Source: an uncultured Mucispirillum sp.
GTDB taxonomy: Bacteria; Chrysiogenota; Deferribacteres; Deferribacterales; Mucispirillaceae
DNA length: 64,000 nt
Direction: 5' to 3'
Assembly: GCA_944324495.1 (NCBI GenBank)
Contig: CALUWN010000002.1
Coordinates: forward strand, 1 to 64,000
Shown: positions 8,497-17,592 of the stretch, piece after piece
Position numbering within the stretch: position 1 is the stretch's first letter
Layout of the letters: every line of letters begins with the position of its first letter
Position numbers and translations under genes: made by a program
Notes under the pieces: model-generated
Told to the model about the DNA's origin: nothing
The model's input: only the letters and a program-made list of their open reading frames with translations
The model's database searches: none

Positions 8497-9234
8497 ATGG
8501 AAGAAAATATTGTAGAAAGTAAAAACCGTGAGATACCTGCGTTTTTATCATGGTGGCAGGGTGGAAACAGGTATGAAGATAATGTTTCTGAAGATGGCAT
8601 TAAGCTTCAGTTAGATTTTGAAAAAAACGCCCTTTATGGTGATAAAATATGGGCTCAGTTATACTCGGGTATTAAAATAAGCTATATTAGTGGATATGAA
8701 ATATTTGGTAACCATAAACCATTAAACTTAGAAATAGGTATAGGTAATGGTGAATTTATAGCAAATATGGCAGCTTATAAACCTGAGGAAAACTTTATAG
8801 GTGTGGAAGTATTTAAAAAAATATTTAAGTTAGCAGAAAAACGTGCCAATAAAAATGAAACTGGCAACATTAAAATTATTCAGTTTGATGCGGCTTTAAT
8901 ACTTAGGCTTATGCGAGAAAACACATTATCAAATGTGTATGTTAATTTCCCAGACCCATGGCCTAAGAAAAAACATAAAAGAAGAAGGCTTTTAAAGCCA
9001 GATTTTATGCAGCTTATTGTATCACGCCTTAAAAAAGGCGGACTTATGCAGATAGCTACAGACCACGATGATTATGCTGAAGAAATCAATGAAAATATAA
9101 AAGAAGTGCAGGGTATAAAATCTATATATGATACATCTTTTGTTAGAAAGGTGGATGATTATTTCCCTACAAAATATTATAGAAAATTTGTTCAGGAAGA
9201 AGGAGCATATTTTTTTAGATATGAAAAATTATAA
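8497..9234 (+). CDS. trmB: tRNA (guanine-N7-)-methyltransferase
   Basis: 245 residues. Uses S-adenosylmethionine to make m7G46 in the tRNA variable loop. Rossmann methyltransferase with the SAM motif LEIGIGNGEF near residue 77 and the family-specific NFPDPWPKKKHKRRRL, followed by ATDHDDYAE. Length is usual for the family. Its 3' end overlaps the start of the NfeD gene by 14 bases. Confidence 0.95.
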   Translation: MEENIVESKNREIPAFLSWWQGGNRYEDNVSEDGIKLQLDFEKNALYGDKIWAQLYSGIKISYISGYEIFGNHKPLNLEIGIGNGEFIANMAAYKPEENFIGVEVFKKIFKLAEKRANKNETGNIKIIQFDAALILRLMRENTLSNVYVNFPDPWPKKKHKRRRLLKPDFMQLIVSRLKKGGLMQIATDHDDYAEEINENIKEVQGIKSIYDTSFVRKVDDYFPTKYYRKFVQEEGAYFFRYEKL

Positions 9235-10498
9235 TATAAAAACAACACTTTTATTTCTGATTATTATGCTGTTTTTTAACAGTTTTTCTTACGCTCAAGA
9301 GCAGTATAAAAAGATTAATGCTTTTGAAATCAATGGTGTTATTACTGATGCAACACTAAAATATGTAAAAGAAAATATTGAAAAAAGTGAAAAAGAAAAC
9401 GCAGCAGTGCTTATATATATTGATACTCCCGGTGGAGTGTTAGAATCTACAAGAAATATTGTGCAGGCGATTTTATCATCTAAAGTGCCTGTTATTACAT
9501 ATGTTTATCCAAAGGGAGCTCGTGCTGCTTCTGCTGGAATGTTTATAACTATTGCAGGAAACTATGCCTTAATGAGTGAAAGCACAAATATTGGGGCGGC
9601 TCACCCTGTAGCTTCAAGTGGTGAAGATATTAAAGGGGAAATGGAGAAAAAAGTATTAAATGATACTGTAGCTTTGGCTAAAAATATTGCAGAAAAACGT
9701 GGAAGAAATACTGTGCCAGTAGTAGCTATGGTAAAAGAATCAGCAAGTTATACATCAAAAGAGGCGCTTGATTTAAAAGTTATAGATAAGGTTATAGGTG
9801 ATGAAAATATAATATCACTGCTGCCTGAAAGTTTAAATATATCAAAAGATGCAGTAATTGAAAAAGTTGAACCAGATTTTACGCAGGTTTTATATAATAT
9901 TATAGCAGACCCTAATATACTTGCAGTGCTTTTATTTATTGGTATTGCGTTAATTCTTTTAGAGATAAAAGTACCGGGCACATTTATATTTGGTACATTT
10001 GGTGTTGTAAGTTTAATAATTTTTGCATATGGCGCAAATATTATACCTATTAACTTTTTAGGTATAGGCTTAATCATACTAGGGTTTGCACTTATTGTTG
10101 GTGAAGTGTTTATTACAAGCTTTGGGCTTTTAACACTGGGGAGCATAGTAAGTTTTGTGTTTGGCTTACGTATTCTTTTTGACAGTGAAAAAAGTGCAGG
10201 AGTAACTGTTTCTATGTGGGTTATAATAATTATTATAGGTTTATTGGTATCTATAGCGTTGCTTATTGGCAGGCTTATAATTAAGGATTTCAGCAGGAAA
10301 CCTATTATTGGGCTTGAAGCTATGGAAGGATTGCTGGTAGAAGTTATAGAGTGGGATAATGTAAAGCATACAGGTAAAGTATCAGTAAAAGGCGAAATAT
10401 GGAATGCAGTTTGTAATGATGAAGTTCATGTTGGAGATAAAGTAAGGGTTGTATGGCTTGAAAGCCTTACATTACACGTTGAAAAAAATAATGAGTAA
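9221..10498 (+). CDS. NfeD-family membrane serine protease
   Basis: 425 residues from the ATG at 9221. The frame stays open upstream into trmB, but only this start gives a proper signal sequence (hydrophobic core residues 8-24, ending SYAQ). The periplasmic ClpP-like protease domain carries the Ser of RAASAGM (S104) and a Lys near 143-144, the Ser-Lys dyad of the Pyrococcus PH1510 type. Four or so membrane helices (about 225-365) and a C-terminal OB-fold NfeD domain follow. Such proteins work with stomatin/SPFH partners in membrane quality control. No stomatin gene is adjacent; the next gene overlaps by eight bases. Confidence 0.9.
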   Translation: MKNYNIKTTLLFLIIMLFFNSFSYAQEQYKKINAFEINGVITDATLKYVKENIEKSEKENAAVLIYIDTPGGVLESTRNIVQAILSSKVPVITYVYPKGARAASAGMFITIAGNYALMSESTNIGAAHPVASSGEDIKGEMEKKVLNDTVALAKNIAEKRGRNTVPVVAMVKESASYTSKEALDLKVIDKVIGDENIISLLPESLNISKDAVIEKVEPDFTQVLYNIIADPNILAVLLFIGIALILLEIKVPGTFIFGTFGVVSLIIFAYGANIIPINFLGIGLIILGFALIVGEVFITSFGLLTLGSIVSFVFGLRILFDSEKSAGVTVSMWVIIIIIGLLVSIALLIGRLIIKDFSRKPIIGLEAMEGLLVEVIEWDNVKHTGKVSVKGEIWNAVCNDEVHVGDKVRVVWLESLTLHVEKNNE

Positions 10499-11651
10499 AA
10501 TAGTTTTTATTAGAGATAAAACAAATAAACATTCTATAAGGGCACTTTTAGCAGCATATGAAAAATGGTTTCCAGAGCGAGAATATTTTGTGGTAACACC
10601 GCAGGAGGCATTAGATTTTTTAGAAAATGATGATTTAGCATTGTTTTCATTTTTAACAGGCTCAAGTAGTGCATATATTGAGTATGTAACATGTTTAAAA
10701 GAGAAGTTGCCTAATATTAATACCATTTGTGGTGGTGCTCACCCTAGTGCAAGAAGCGAAGAAATGCTTAAATATTTTGATGCAGTATGCACTGGTGAAG
10801 GTGAAATCACCATTAAAGATATTATAGAAATGTATGATAACGGCAGGGTTAATGGTATAATCACTGGAGAAAAAGTGCTAAATTTAGATGATTTTAGAGT
10901 ATTTCCACGGAAAATGGTATCTCTTGGACCAATAGAAGTTACAAGAGGATGCCCAAGTGGCTGTACATACTGCCAGACGCCACAGCTTTTTAGAGGCAGG
11001 CTGCGTCATAGAAGTATTGATTTTATAGTGGAAGAAATAAAGTTTGCTTTAAGCAGAAAAGGTTTTGCAGATGTGCGGTTTATTGCTCCTGATGCTTCAT
11101 CGTATCAGTTTAATAAGGGTATAAATTTAGAAGCTATTGAATCACTTTTATATAACGTGAGAAATACTATAGGCAATAACGGCAAACTTTTTTATGGTAC
11201 ATTTCCTTCAGAAATTGACCCAGCAGGAGTTAGCAAAGAACTTGTTGATTTACTTGTAAGATATTGTGATAACAAGCAGATAGTGTTAGGGCTGCAGTCA
11301 GCTTCAAAAGATATGCAGAAAATTATGCACAGGCGTTCTGGGCTTATGGAAACAGAAAATGCTATAGAGCTTTTTTTAGATAAAAATTTTGAGATAGTAA
11401 TAGATTTGATTTTTGGGCTCCCCTATGAAACAGAAGAAACATATGAGGAAACATATAAGTTTATAGAAAAATGGAAAGGTAAAGTAACAATACACTCTCA
11501 TCCTTTTGACCCACTGCCTGGCAGTAAATGGGAATACGAAGAAGCAACCCAAGTGCCTGAAAAACTGGTAAAAGCTGTTAAAAGTTTAGAAGGTATTGGC
11601 AGAGTATTTGGCAGAGTTACAAAAAACAAGGAGAAAATATGCAAAATATAG
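10491..11651 (+). CDS. B12-binding-type radical SAM protein
   Basis: 386 residues from ATG 10491; earlier in-frame starts lie inside the NfeD gene. Residues 1-130 look like a Rossmann cobalamin-binding domain of the kind seen in B12/radical SAM enzymes (no strict DxHxxG seen; GGAHPSAR and GEGE are present). The radical SAM core starts with C154-x3-C158-x2-C161 (CPSGCTYC), the 4Fe4S ligand motif. Later parts match the Elp3/MiaB-like barrel, with GLQSA and the DLIFGLPYET motif. It resembles the TIGR04013-type family of unknown reaction; the substrate is unknown. It overlaps both neighbours, so it is translated as part of the trmB-nfeD operon. Confidence 0.82.
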   Translation: MSKIVFIRDKTNKHSIRALLAAYEKWFPEREYFVVTPQEALDFLENDDLALFSFLTGSSSAYIEYVTCLKEKLPNINTICGGAHPSARSEEMLKYFDAVCTGEGEITIKDIIEMYDNGRVNGIITGEKVLNLDDFRVFPRKMVSLGPIEVTRGCPSGCTYCQTPQLFRGRLRHRSIDFIVEEIKFALSRKGFADVRFIAPDASSYQFNKGINLEAIESLLYNVRNTIGNNGKLFYGTFPSEIDPAGVSKELVDLLVRYCDNKQIVLGLQSASKDMQKIMHRRSGLMETENAIELFLDKNFEIVIDLIFGLPYETEETYEETYKFIEKWKGKVTIHSHPFDPLPGSKWEYEEATQVPEKLVKAVKSLEGIGRVFGRVTKNKEKICKI

Positions 11652-11911
11652 AAAGTGGAAAAACATTGAAGGACTTGCAAAAATTTCCAGATAAATTTAC
11701 ATTTAAAATAATGGGTGATAATACAAACCAGTTTTATGCAGATGTACAGAAGATTTTTGATGGAAAAGATGATGTAATCTTTAGTGAAAACATAAGCCGT
11801 ACAGGAAAGTATATAAGTATATCAGTTACTTTGGAAGTTTTTAATTATGAAGAATTAGAAAGTTTATATACGGCTATCAGCAAGTTAGAGGGGTTAAGAT
11901 TTCACGTATAG
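11639..11911 (+). CDS. YbeD-like DUF493 protein
   Basis: 90 residues, typical of the YbeD/DUF493 family: a small ferredoxin-like alpha/beta domain with FPDKFTFKIMG near the start, a central SRTGKYISISV strand and a C-terminal LEGLRFHV. A regulatory role (ACT-like fold) is suggested for the family but not established. It overlaps the radical SAM gene by 13 bases and is followed nine bases later by the ankyrin gene. Confidence 0.85.
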   Translation: MQNIESGKTLKDLQKFPDKFTFKIMGDNTNQFYADVQKIFDGKDDVIFSENISRTGKYISISVTLEVFNYEELESLYTAISKLEGLRFHV

Positions 11912-11920
11912 GGGGTAATT

Positions 11921-12535
11921 ATGGATATGTTGGAGCAGGAATTTACTAAGGAAGTTGAAAATAATAATATTGAAAAAGTAAGTAAATTACTTGAAAGCAA
12001 TAAGGAATTTAATATAGATTTCCAAGATGATAGGGGAAATACTATGCTTCATATTGTAAAATCACCTGAAATGGCAGAACTGCTTTTAAAAAATGGAATA
12101 AACGCTTCAATTCAAAATAATGACGGTATGACTGCTTTCGGTAAATTTTTTGAGCGTATATATATAATCAATATGGAGCGTATATGCGATAGTTTACTTA
12201 AAAACGGCATAGATATTAATGCAGCAGCATATTATGATGAAGCACCTGTTACTAAAATTGCAAATAATACAGCAACATTAACTACCAATATAGAGCAGAT
12301 GAGTTATCTTCTTAAAAACAAGGCAGATATAAACATAAAAAACTCTCAAGGCTATACTCCATTAATGCTTTCTGTTATGAAAAATAATATAGATATGGTA
12401 AGGCTTCTTTTAGATTCTGGAGCTGATGCTAATATTTTAGACAATAAAGGGCGAAATGCAAAGAAAATTGGCGAAGATATGAAGGCTACAGGCTATTTTG
12501 CTCCTGCATTAAAAACTATTATATCACTTTTATAA
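11921..12535 (+). CDS. Ankyrin-repeat protein
   Basis: 204 residues. At least three ankyrin-like repeats are visible: DDRGNTMLHI near residue 37, KNGINASIQNNDGMTAF near 60, and the best one with NSQGYTPLMLSVMKNNIDMVRLLLDSGADANILD near 142-176. The middle is diverged. No signal peptide or membrane segment, so it is a cytosolic protein-protein interaction module. It ends the plus-strand operon that begins at DUF1858/trmB and is followed by a bidirectional terminator. Confidence 0.85.
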   Translation: MDMLEQEFTKEVENNNIEKVSKLLESNKEFNIDFQDDRGNTMLHIVKSPEMAELLLKNGINASIQNNDGMTAFGKFFERIYIINMERICDSLLKNGIDINAAAYYDEAPVTKIANNTATLTTNIEQMSYLLKNKADINIKNSQGYTPLMLSVMKNNIDMVRLLLDSGADANILDNKGRNAKKIGEDMKATGYFAPALKTIISLL

Positions 12536-12541
12536 AAACTT

Positions 12542-12563
12542 AAGCCCTTATAAAAGGGCTTTT
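12542..12563. terminator. Bidirectional terminator between ankyrin gene and dxr
   Basis: Stem AAGCCCTT (12542-12549) / AAGGGCTT (12554-12561) with a 4-base loop and T-rich bases on both strands. It sits in the 30-base gap between two convergent operons. Confidence 0.8.
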
Positions 12564-12565
12564 CT

Positions 12566-13675
12566 TTACTGTTTTGAAATAATTTCAGCAGCAAATTTTT
12601 GGTATTTTATTATATTTTCTTCAGCTTCTAATATGTTTTGAGCATCTGTAATATCTGCTTTAGCAAGTACATCTTCAATAACATATGGTATATCTTGAAA
12701 AGCGATACTGCCTTTTAAAAATGATTTAACAGATTCTTCATTGGCAGCATTCATAGCTGTCATTAAAGCGTTGCTGTCTTTTTGTAATACATCCATAGCT
12801 ATTTTTAAGCATTTAAATTTTTCTAAATCTGGTTTTAAAAAGGTAAGAGATTTTTGTGTAAACATATCAACAGGCTCAACAAGAGAGCATATTCTTTCAG
12901 GGTAACCTAAAGCAACAGCAATAGGCGTTTTCATATCTGGTTTTCCCATTTGTGCAATAGTAGAACCATCTGTAAAAGTAATATATGAATGAACTATACT
13001 TTCAGGGTGGATTATTACATCTAATTTATCTGGCTCCATATCAAAAAGATATCTTGCTTCAATAAGCTCTAACCCTTTATTTATCATAGTGGCAGAATCA
13101 ATAGTTATTTTTGAACCCATAAGCCAGTTAGGGTGTTTTAATGCCTCGCTTATATTTATATATTCAAAAGCATCACCCGGGCGGTATCTAAAAGGACCAC
13201 CACTGGCAGTAAGTGTGATTTTTGAAACATACTGTTTTCTTTGCCCCATAAGGCACTGAAAAATTGCAGAATGTTCGCTGTCAACTGGTAGTATTTTTAC
13301 ACCTTTATTTTTTGCTTCTTCAATAATTAATTTACCAGCTGTTACAATAGATTCTTTATTAGCAAGGGCAATATGAGTGCCATTATGTACAATATCATAT
13401 ACAAGCTTAACACATGATACCCCAGCAGCAGCAAAAAGTACAATATCTATTTGTTCGTCGTTTATAATATTAATAATATCATTATGGCTGTTTTCTTTAC
13501 TTGTAAGGATAGTATGTTTTGCATTTAATATTTCTTTAGCTTTTAAAAGCCCTTTTTCGTTACTATGGGCAGTAAGTAACAGGGTTTCAAAAATATCGCT
13601 ATTTGCTTTTACTACTTCAACCCCAGCAGAACCAACAGAGCCTGTGGCTCCAATAATTGCAACACGTTTTTTCAT
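12566..13675 (-). CDS. dxr: 1-deoxy-D-xylulose 5-phosphate reductoisomerase
   Basis: 369 residues. Second enzyme of the MEP isoprenoid pathway: NADPH-dependent conversion of DXP to MEP, cytosolic. N-terminal nucleotide motif GATGSVGSAG, then ALANKESIV, the metal-binding PVDSEHSAIFQ and the flexible catalytic-loop region HPNWLMGSKITIDSAT. Last gene of the pyrH-frr-uppS-cdsA-dxr operon, two bases after cdsA. It supplies precursors for the undecaprenyl phosphate made by the product of uppS, two genes upstream. Confidence 0.97.
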   Translation of the reverse strand: MKKRVAIIGATGSVGSAGVEVVKANSDIFETLLLTAHSNEKGLLKAKEILNAKHTILTSKENSHNDIINIINDEQIDIVLFAAAGVSCVKLVYDIVHNGTHIALANKESIVTAGKLIIEEAKNKGVKILPVDSEHSAIFQCLMGQRKQYVSKITLTASGGPFRYRPGDAFEYINISEALKHPNWLMGSKITIDSATMINKGLELIEARYLFDMEPDKLDVIIHPESIVHSYITFTDGSTIAQMGKPDMKTPIAVALGYPERICSLVEPVDMFTQKSLTFLKPDLEKFKCLKIAMDVLQKDSNALMTAMNAANEESVKSFLKGSIAFQDIPYVIEDVLAKADITDAQNILEAEENIIKYQKFAAEIISKQ

Positions 13676-13677
13676 AA

Positions 13678-14496
13678 CTATTTGCCTGCCACATAAATAA
13701 GATAAAAGTAAAGCACAGGTGCTGCAATAATTAAAGAATCAAACCTGTCAAGAATACCGCCATGGCCTGGGATAATAGAGCCACTATCTTTAACATTTGC
13801 ACTGCGTTTCATCATAGATTCTATTAAATCACCAATAACACCTGCTGCAATAACATCAACTGCTATAATAGCAATAGTAACAAGGCTTTCATGTAAAAGG
13901 TACATATTAAAAAAATAAGCAACAATTAAAGCACCTACAGCACCACCAATAAGCCCTTCAATAGATTTGCCCGGGCTTACTTTTGGTATAAGCTTATGTT
14001 TTCCTAAAGCAACGCCAGTAAAGTATGCAAAAGAATCACTTGCCCAAATTACAAAGCATAAAAATAACACCCATTCATAACCGATGTTTTTTAAAAGTGA
14101 TAAAAATGTAAATAAAAACGGTAAATATAATGCAACAAAAAAGTTATATGATACTTCTTCTATCACTTTTTCTGTAGGGTTTGCAGAAAACATTTTTAAA
14201 AGGAATAATACAAATAAAAGAATAAAAGATGCTAATATAAATGGGGTAAAATCACTAAAAAAGAACATAAGAAATGGCATAATAACAGCAGAAGCCCATA
14301 TCATAAACTTGCTAACATAAATATTATCATTTTTGGCAATATTTATAAATTCTTTCACAGCAAGCAGTTGTATAATATATATAACTAGAAAGAATACGTG
14401 CGAGTGAGCTTTTACAATTAGAAAAATAGATAGTGGCAAAAGTATAAGCCCAGTAATTATTCTAATAATCATTTCTTTAGTTTTTTTACTATCCAT
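13678..14496 (-). CDS. cdsA: Phosphatidate cytidylyltransferase
   Basis: 272 residues from ATG 14496, which has GAGGG five bases upstream; a TTG four codons earlier is less likely. Makes CDP-diacylglycerol from phosphatidic acid and CTP. About eight membrane helices and the C-terminal family signature MMKRSANVKD...PGHGGILDRFDS, which holds the metal-binding Asp residues. The order uppS-cdsA-dxr is a widely conserved cluster. Confidence 0.96.
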   Translation of the reverse strand: MDSKKTKEMIIRIITGLILLPLSIFLIVKAHSHVFFLVIYIIQLLAVKEFINIAKNDNIYVSKFMIWASAVIMPFLMFFFSDFTPFILASFILLFVLFLLKMFSANPTEKVIEEVSYNFFVALYLPFLFTFLSLLKNIGYEWVLFLCFVIWASDSFAYFTGVALGKHKLIPKVSPGKSIEGLIGGAVGALIVAYFFNMYLLHESLVTIAIIAVDVIAAGVIGDLIESMMKRSANVKDSGSIIPGHGGILDRFDSLIIAAPVLYFYLIYVAGK

Positions 14497-14509
14497 AAAA
14501 ACCCTCAAG

Positions 14510-15235
14510 CTAGTTTTTTATCTGTTCATCAGTTTTGCCAAACCTGCGAACTCGTTTTTTATATTCTTCTACTGCCTTATCAAACTCTTTTTCATCAAAA
14601 TCAGGCCATAATACATCTGTAAAATAAAGCTCGGCATAGGAAAGCCTGTAAAGCATAAAATTACTTATACGTTTTTCACCGCTTGTACGTATAAGTAAAT
14701 CTACTTCTGGAAGCTCTTTATTATATAAATGTTCTACAATAGTTTCTTTTGTAATATCATCAATATTTATTTCATTGCATAATACTTTGGCAGAGATTTG
14801 TTTAACGCATTCTACTATTTCATCCTGCCCGCTGTAGCTTAGGGCCATATTTAATATAAGCCCTGTATTATTTTTAGTATCATCAATAAGCTTTAAAAGA
14901 GAGTTTTTAGTTTTTTCAGGCAGCAATGATATATTACCAGAAACTAAAAACTTAATATTATTATCAGTAATGGAGGACCACTCATCAGCAATATATTCAT
15001 CAAGCAGCTGCATAAGGAATGATACTTCTTCTTGTGGCCTAAGCCAGTTTTCGGCAGAGAAAGCAAATACGCTTAAAACTTTTAAATGATTTTTTGCAGC
15101 ATGGGTAATAATTTTTTTTAAGGTTTTGCCACCAGCTTTATGTCCAAACACTCGTGGCATAGCACGTTTTTTAGCCCACCTGCCATTACCGTCCATAATA
15201 ACAGCAATATGCAAATTCTCTAAGCCTTTTGGCAT
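14510..15235 (-). CDS. uppS: Undecaprenyl diphosphate synthase
   Basis: 241 residues. Cis-prenyltransferase that elongates farnesyl diphosphate to C55-PP, the carrier lipid for peptidoglycan and O-antigen. Signature IAVIMDGNGRWAKKR with the catalytic Asp near residue 15, SAENWLRP, and the C-terminal RTSGEKRISNFMLYR and LWPDF motifs. Its ATG overlaps the frr stop by one base (TAATG). Confidence 0.97.
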   Translation of the reverse strand: MPKGLENLHIAVIMDGNGRWAKKRAMPRVFGHKAGGKTLKKIITHAAKNHLKVLSVFAFSAENWLRPQEEVSFLMQLLDEYIADEWSSITDNNIKFLVSGNISLLPEKTKNSLLKLIDDTKNNTGLILNMALSYSGQDEIVECVKQISAKVLCNEINIDDITKETIVEHLYNKELPEVDLLIRTSGEKRISNFMLYRLSYAELYFTDVLWPDFDEKEFDKAVEEYKKRVRRFGKTDEQIKN

Positions 15236-15789
15236 TATATCTCCATAACTTCTTTTTCTTTTACAGCAGTAATCTCATCAATTTTTTTCACTGCATCATC
15301 AGTTACTTTTTGAATATCATCTTGAAGTTTTTTAGAATCATCTTCACTGATTTCTTTATCTTTTTCTTGTTTTTTGATTTTATCATTAGCATCACGTCTT
15401 TCATTACGTATTGCTACTTTTGCATCTTCACCCATTTTTTTAACAACTTTCACAAGTTCTTTTCTTCTTTCTTCAGTAAGCTGAGGGAAAGGAATACGGA
15501 TAACTTTACCGTCATTAGAAGGGTTAAAGCCCATTTGGCTATTTTGAATTGCTTTTTCAATAGCAGGTATTAAAGTAGCATCCCAAGGTGAGATAGTAAC
15601 AAGCCTAGGCTCAGGTGAAGAAAGGGAAGCAACACCAGTTAATGGGGTTGGTGTGCCGTAGTAATCTACTTTAATATTTTCAAACATAGCAACACTTGCT
15701 CTGCCTGTTCTAACACCTTTTAATTCTTCTTTATAAAAGGCAATTGATTTTTCAACTGATGATTTAAAATTTTTAATAACTTCACTCAT
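15235..15789 (-). CDS. frr: Ribosome recycling factor
   Basis: 184 residues, standard length. Splits post-termination ribosomes with EF-G. Recognisable by GVRTGRASVAMFENIKVDYYGTPTPL-type N-terminal region (about residues 25-50) and the long helical C-terminal part with RRDANDKIKK. Fifteen bases after pyrH, TAATG overlap with uppS. Confidence 0.97.
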   Translation of the reverse strand: MSEVIKNFKSSVEKSIAFYKEELKGVRTGRASVAMFENIKVDYYGTPTPLTGVASLSSPEPRLVTISPWDATLIPAIEKAIQNSQMGFNPSNDGKVIRIPFPQLTEERRKELVKVVKKMGEDAKVAIRNERRDANDKIKKQEKDKEISEDDSKKLQDDIQKVTDDAVKKIDEITAVKEKEVMEI

Positions 15790-15803
15790 TATTTGCTCCT
15801 ATA

Positions 15804-16514
15804 TTATTTAACAAGAGTGCCTACAGGCTCTCCTTTGACTATTTTCATTAAATTATTTTTTCCAAACATATCAAAAACTATTAACGGTATTTTATTATCC
15901 ATACACATACTAATAGCTGTAGCATCCATAACTTTTAAGCCTTTAGTAAGTACATCAATATAGCTTATTTCTTCAAATTTAGTAGCAGTAGCATCTTTTT
16001 TAGGGTCAGCAGTATATACGCCATCAACTTTAGTAGCTTTAAGCACAACATCGGCATTTATTTCAGATGCTCTTAATGTAGCAGTAGTATCTGTAGTAAA
16101 GTAAGGGTTACCAGTACCCCCTGCAAAAATCACAACTCTGCCTTTTTCAAGGTGACGCATAGCTCTTCTTCTAATATAAGGCTCTGCAATCTGCCTCATT
16201 TCAATGGCAGACTGAACTCTAGTTTCAATACCGTTCATTTCAAGAGCGTTTTGAACAGCAAGGCAGTTAATAACAGTAGCAAGCATCCCCATATGGTCAG
16301 CAGTAACCCTATCCATTCCTTTAGCAGCAGGTGAAACACCGCGGAAAATATTACCGCCGCCAATAACTATACCAATTTTAACACCTAAATCATAGATAGG
16401 TTTGATTTCTGAAGCAATAAACTTAACAGTTTCAGCATCTATACCATACTGAGCATTACCCATTAATGCTTCGCCGCTTAATTTTAATAATATTCTGTTA
16501 TACTTTACATTCAT
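15804..16514 (-). CDS. pyrH: Uridylate kinase
   Basis: 236 residues. Phosphorylates UMP to UDP; amino-acid-kinase fold. Motifs: [48 protein letters not shown] and the VDGVYTADP loop. First gene of the minus-strand operon. The usual upstream partners rpsB and tsf are not here; instead a divergent glycan operon begins about 300 bases away. A GGAGG ribosome binding site precedes the ATG. Confidence 0.97.
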   Translation of the reverse strand: MNVKYNRILLKLSGEALMGNAQYGIDAETVKFIASEIKPIYDLGVKIGIVIGGGNIFRGVSPAAKGMDRVTADHMGMLATVINCLAVQNALEMNGIETRVQSAIEMRQIAEPYIRRRAMRHLEKGRVVIFAGGTGNPYFTTDTTATLRASEINADVVLKATKVDGVYTADPKKDATATKFEEISYIDVLTKGLKVMDATAISMCMDNKIPLIVFDMFGKNNLMKIVKGEPVGTLVK

Positions 16515-16585
16515 TACTGTTCCTCCACATATATAGCTTACACAATACTATATTACAAGAATATAATCAAGTAGAATAATTTTTT

Positions 16586-16632
16586 AACTGCTTCACCCCC
16601 ATTTGTTAATAAAAAATGGGGGTGAAGCAGTT
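16586..16632. repeat. Perfect 19-bp inverted repeat between divergent operons
   Basis: Arms 16586-16604 and 16614-16632 are perfectly complementary around a 9-base loop and are GC-rich compared with the surroundings, with T runs on both outer sides. It looks like a bidirectional intrinsic terminator. Yet it lies between pyrH (minus, starting 16514) and the wzm operon (plus, starting 16818), where no transcript should end. The right arm plus loop recurs at 59-83. It may insulate the two promoters or be a dispersed repeat element. Confidence 0.8.
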
Positions 16633-16740
16633 TTTTAGAAAACTTTAATAGTGTAAATTTTTATTTTTATTTTAATATTATAAAATAAAATATATTTTTA
16701 TTATCAGTTAGTTATATATAATTATGTAGAAATTGTGGGC

Positions 16741-16749
16741 GGGGGGGGG
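16741..16749. repeat. G9 homopolymer tract ahead of the wzm operon
   Basis: Nine consecutive G, preceded by GGGC, in otherwise AT-rich intergenic DNA 69 bases before the wzm ATG. A TATAAT lies upstream at 16717-16722 and a TTGACT downstream at 16756-16761, so the tract is either in the 5' leader or just ahead of a -35 box. Such tracts change length by slipped-strand mispairing. The remainder of the 16515-16817 gap is AT-rich with nothing else apparent apart from the inverted repeat at 16586-16632. Confidence 0.75.
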
Positions 16750-16817
16750 AATGCATTGACTTTGTAATTATAAATTGGTAGATGTTGAAAATCGCAAGAG
16801 GCTAGGGGCTGTTGTTT

Positions 16818-17591
16818 ATGATATTCAAAGAAATTTATCAATACAGGTCAATGATATCAAGTTTAGTATATAAAGATTTGCATGGCAGATATAAAGGTTC
16901 ATTTTTTGGATTTTTATGGACATTTATTAACCCACTATTGCAGTTGATTGTATATTCAATAGTATTTTCTATTATATTAAGAATGGGTATAGAGAATTAT
17001 GGTTTATTTTTATTTGTAGCATTAATTCCTTGGATATTTTTTTCATCAAGTATCCATGCAGGTTCTAGCTGTATAGTAGATAATGCCAGCTTAGTAAATA
17101 AGATATATTTTCCTAGAGAGGTTCTGCCTATATCTGTTGTGAATAGTTCATTTATAAATATGTTATACAGTTTTATTATAGTTATTGCAGCTGTAATATT
17201 TTATGGTGAAAACAATATATATATTAACTACATATATCTTCCTGTTCTTTTTGCTGTTGAATATGTCATAGTATTAGGTATAACTTTAATTGTATCAGCA
17301 GTAACAGTATATTTTAGAGATTTAAGCCATATATTAAGCATATTATTAATGATGTGGCAGTTTCTAACACCAGTATTATATCCAGTAACAATGGTTCCAG
17401 AAGAATACCGCTATCTGTTTGAATTAAATCCTATGACTAATATTATTTTATCGTATAGAGATGTGCTTTTTTATAATACTGCACCTGATATTTTCTTATT
17501 ATTTAAATCTTTTTTATATGGAATTTTGCTTTTAATTTTTGGCTTTATATTTTTTGGAAAATTAAAAAAAGGTTTTTCGGAGAATTTATAA
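16818..17591 (+). CDS. wzm: Polysaccharide ABC transporter permease (Wzm-type)
   Basis: 257 residues from ATG 16818 (AGGGG about ten bases upstream; a TTG two codons earlier is possible). ABC-2 permease with six membrane helices. The family-typical N-terminal RYKGSFFGFLWTFINPLLQ lies in the amphipathic segment before helix 1, and PVTMVPEEYR and NPMTNIILSYRD are near the end. With Wzt it exports a lipid-linked polysaccharide across the inner membrane. First gene of the glycan operon; expression may depend on the G9 tract upstream. Confidence 0.92.
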   Translation: MIFKEIYQYRSMISSLVYKDLHGRYKGSFFGFLWTFINPLLQLIVYSIVFSIILRMGIENYGLFLFVALIPWIFFSSSIHAGSSCIVDNASLVNKIYFPREVLPISVVNSSFINMLYSFIIVIAAVIFYGENNIYINYIYLPVLFAVEYVIVLGITLIVSAVTVYFRDLSHILSILLMMWQFLTPVLYPVTMVPEEYRYLFELNPMTNIILSYRDVLFYNTAPDIFLLFKSFLYGILLLIFGFIFFGKLKKGFSENL

Positions 17592-17592
17592 A

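Noticed and set aside
9128-9220. N-terminal extension of the NfeD protein
   Set aside because: It overlaps trmB and would bury the signal peptide; the ATG at 9221 gives a normal start.
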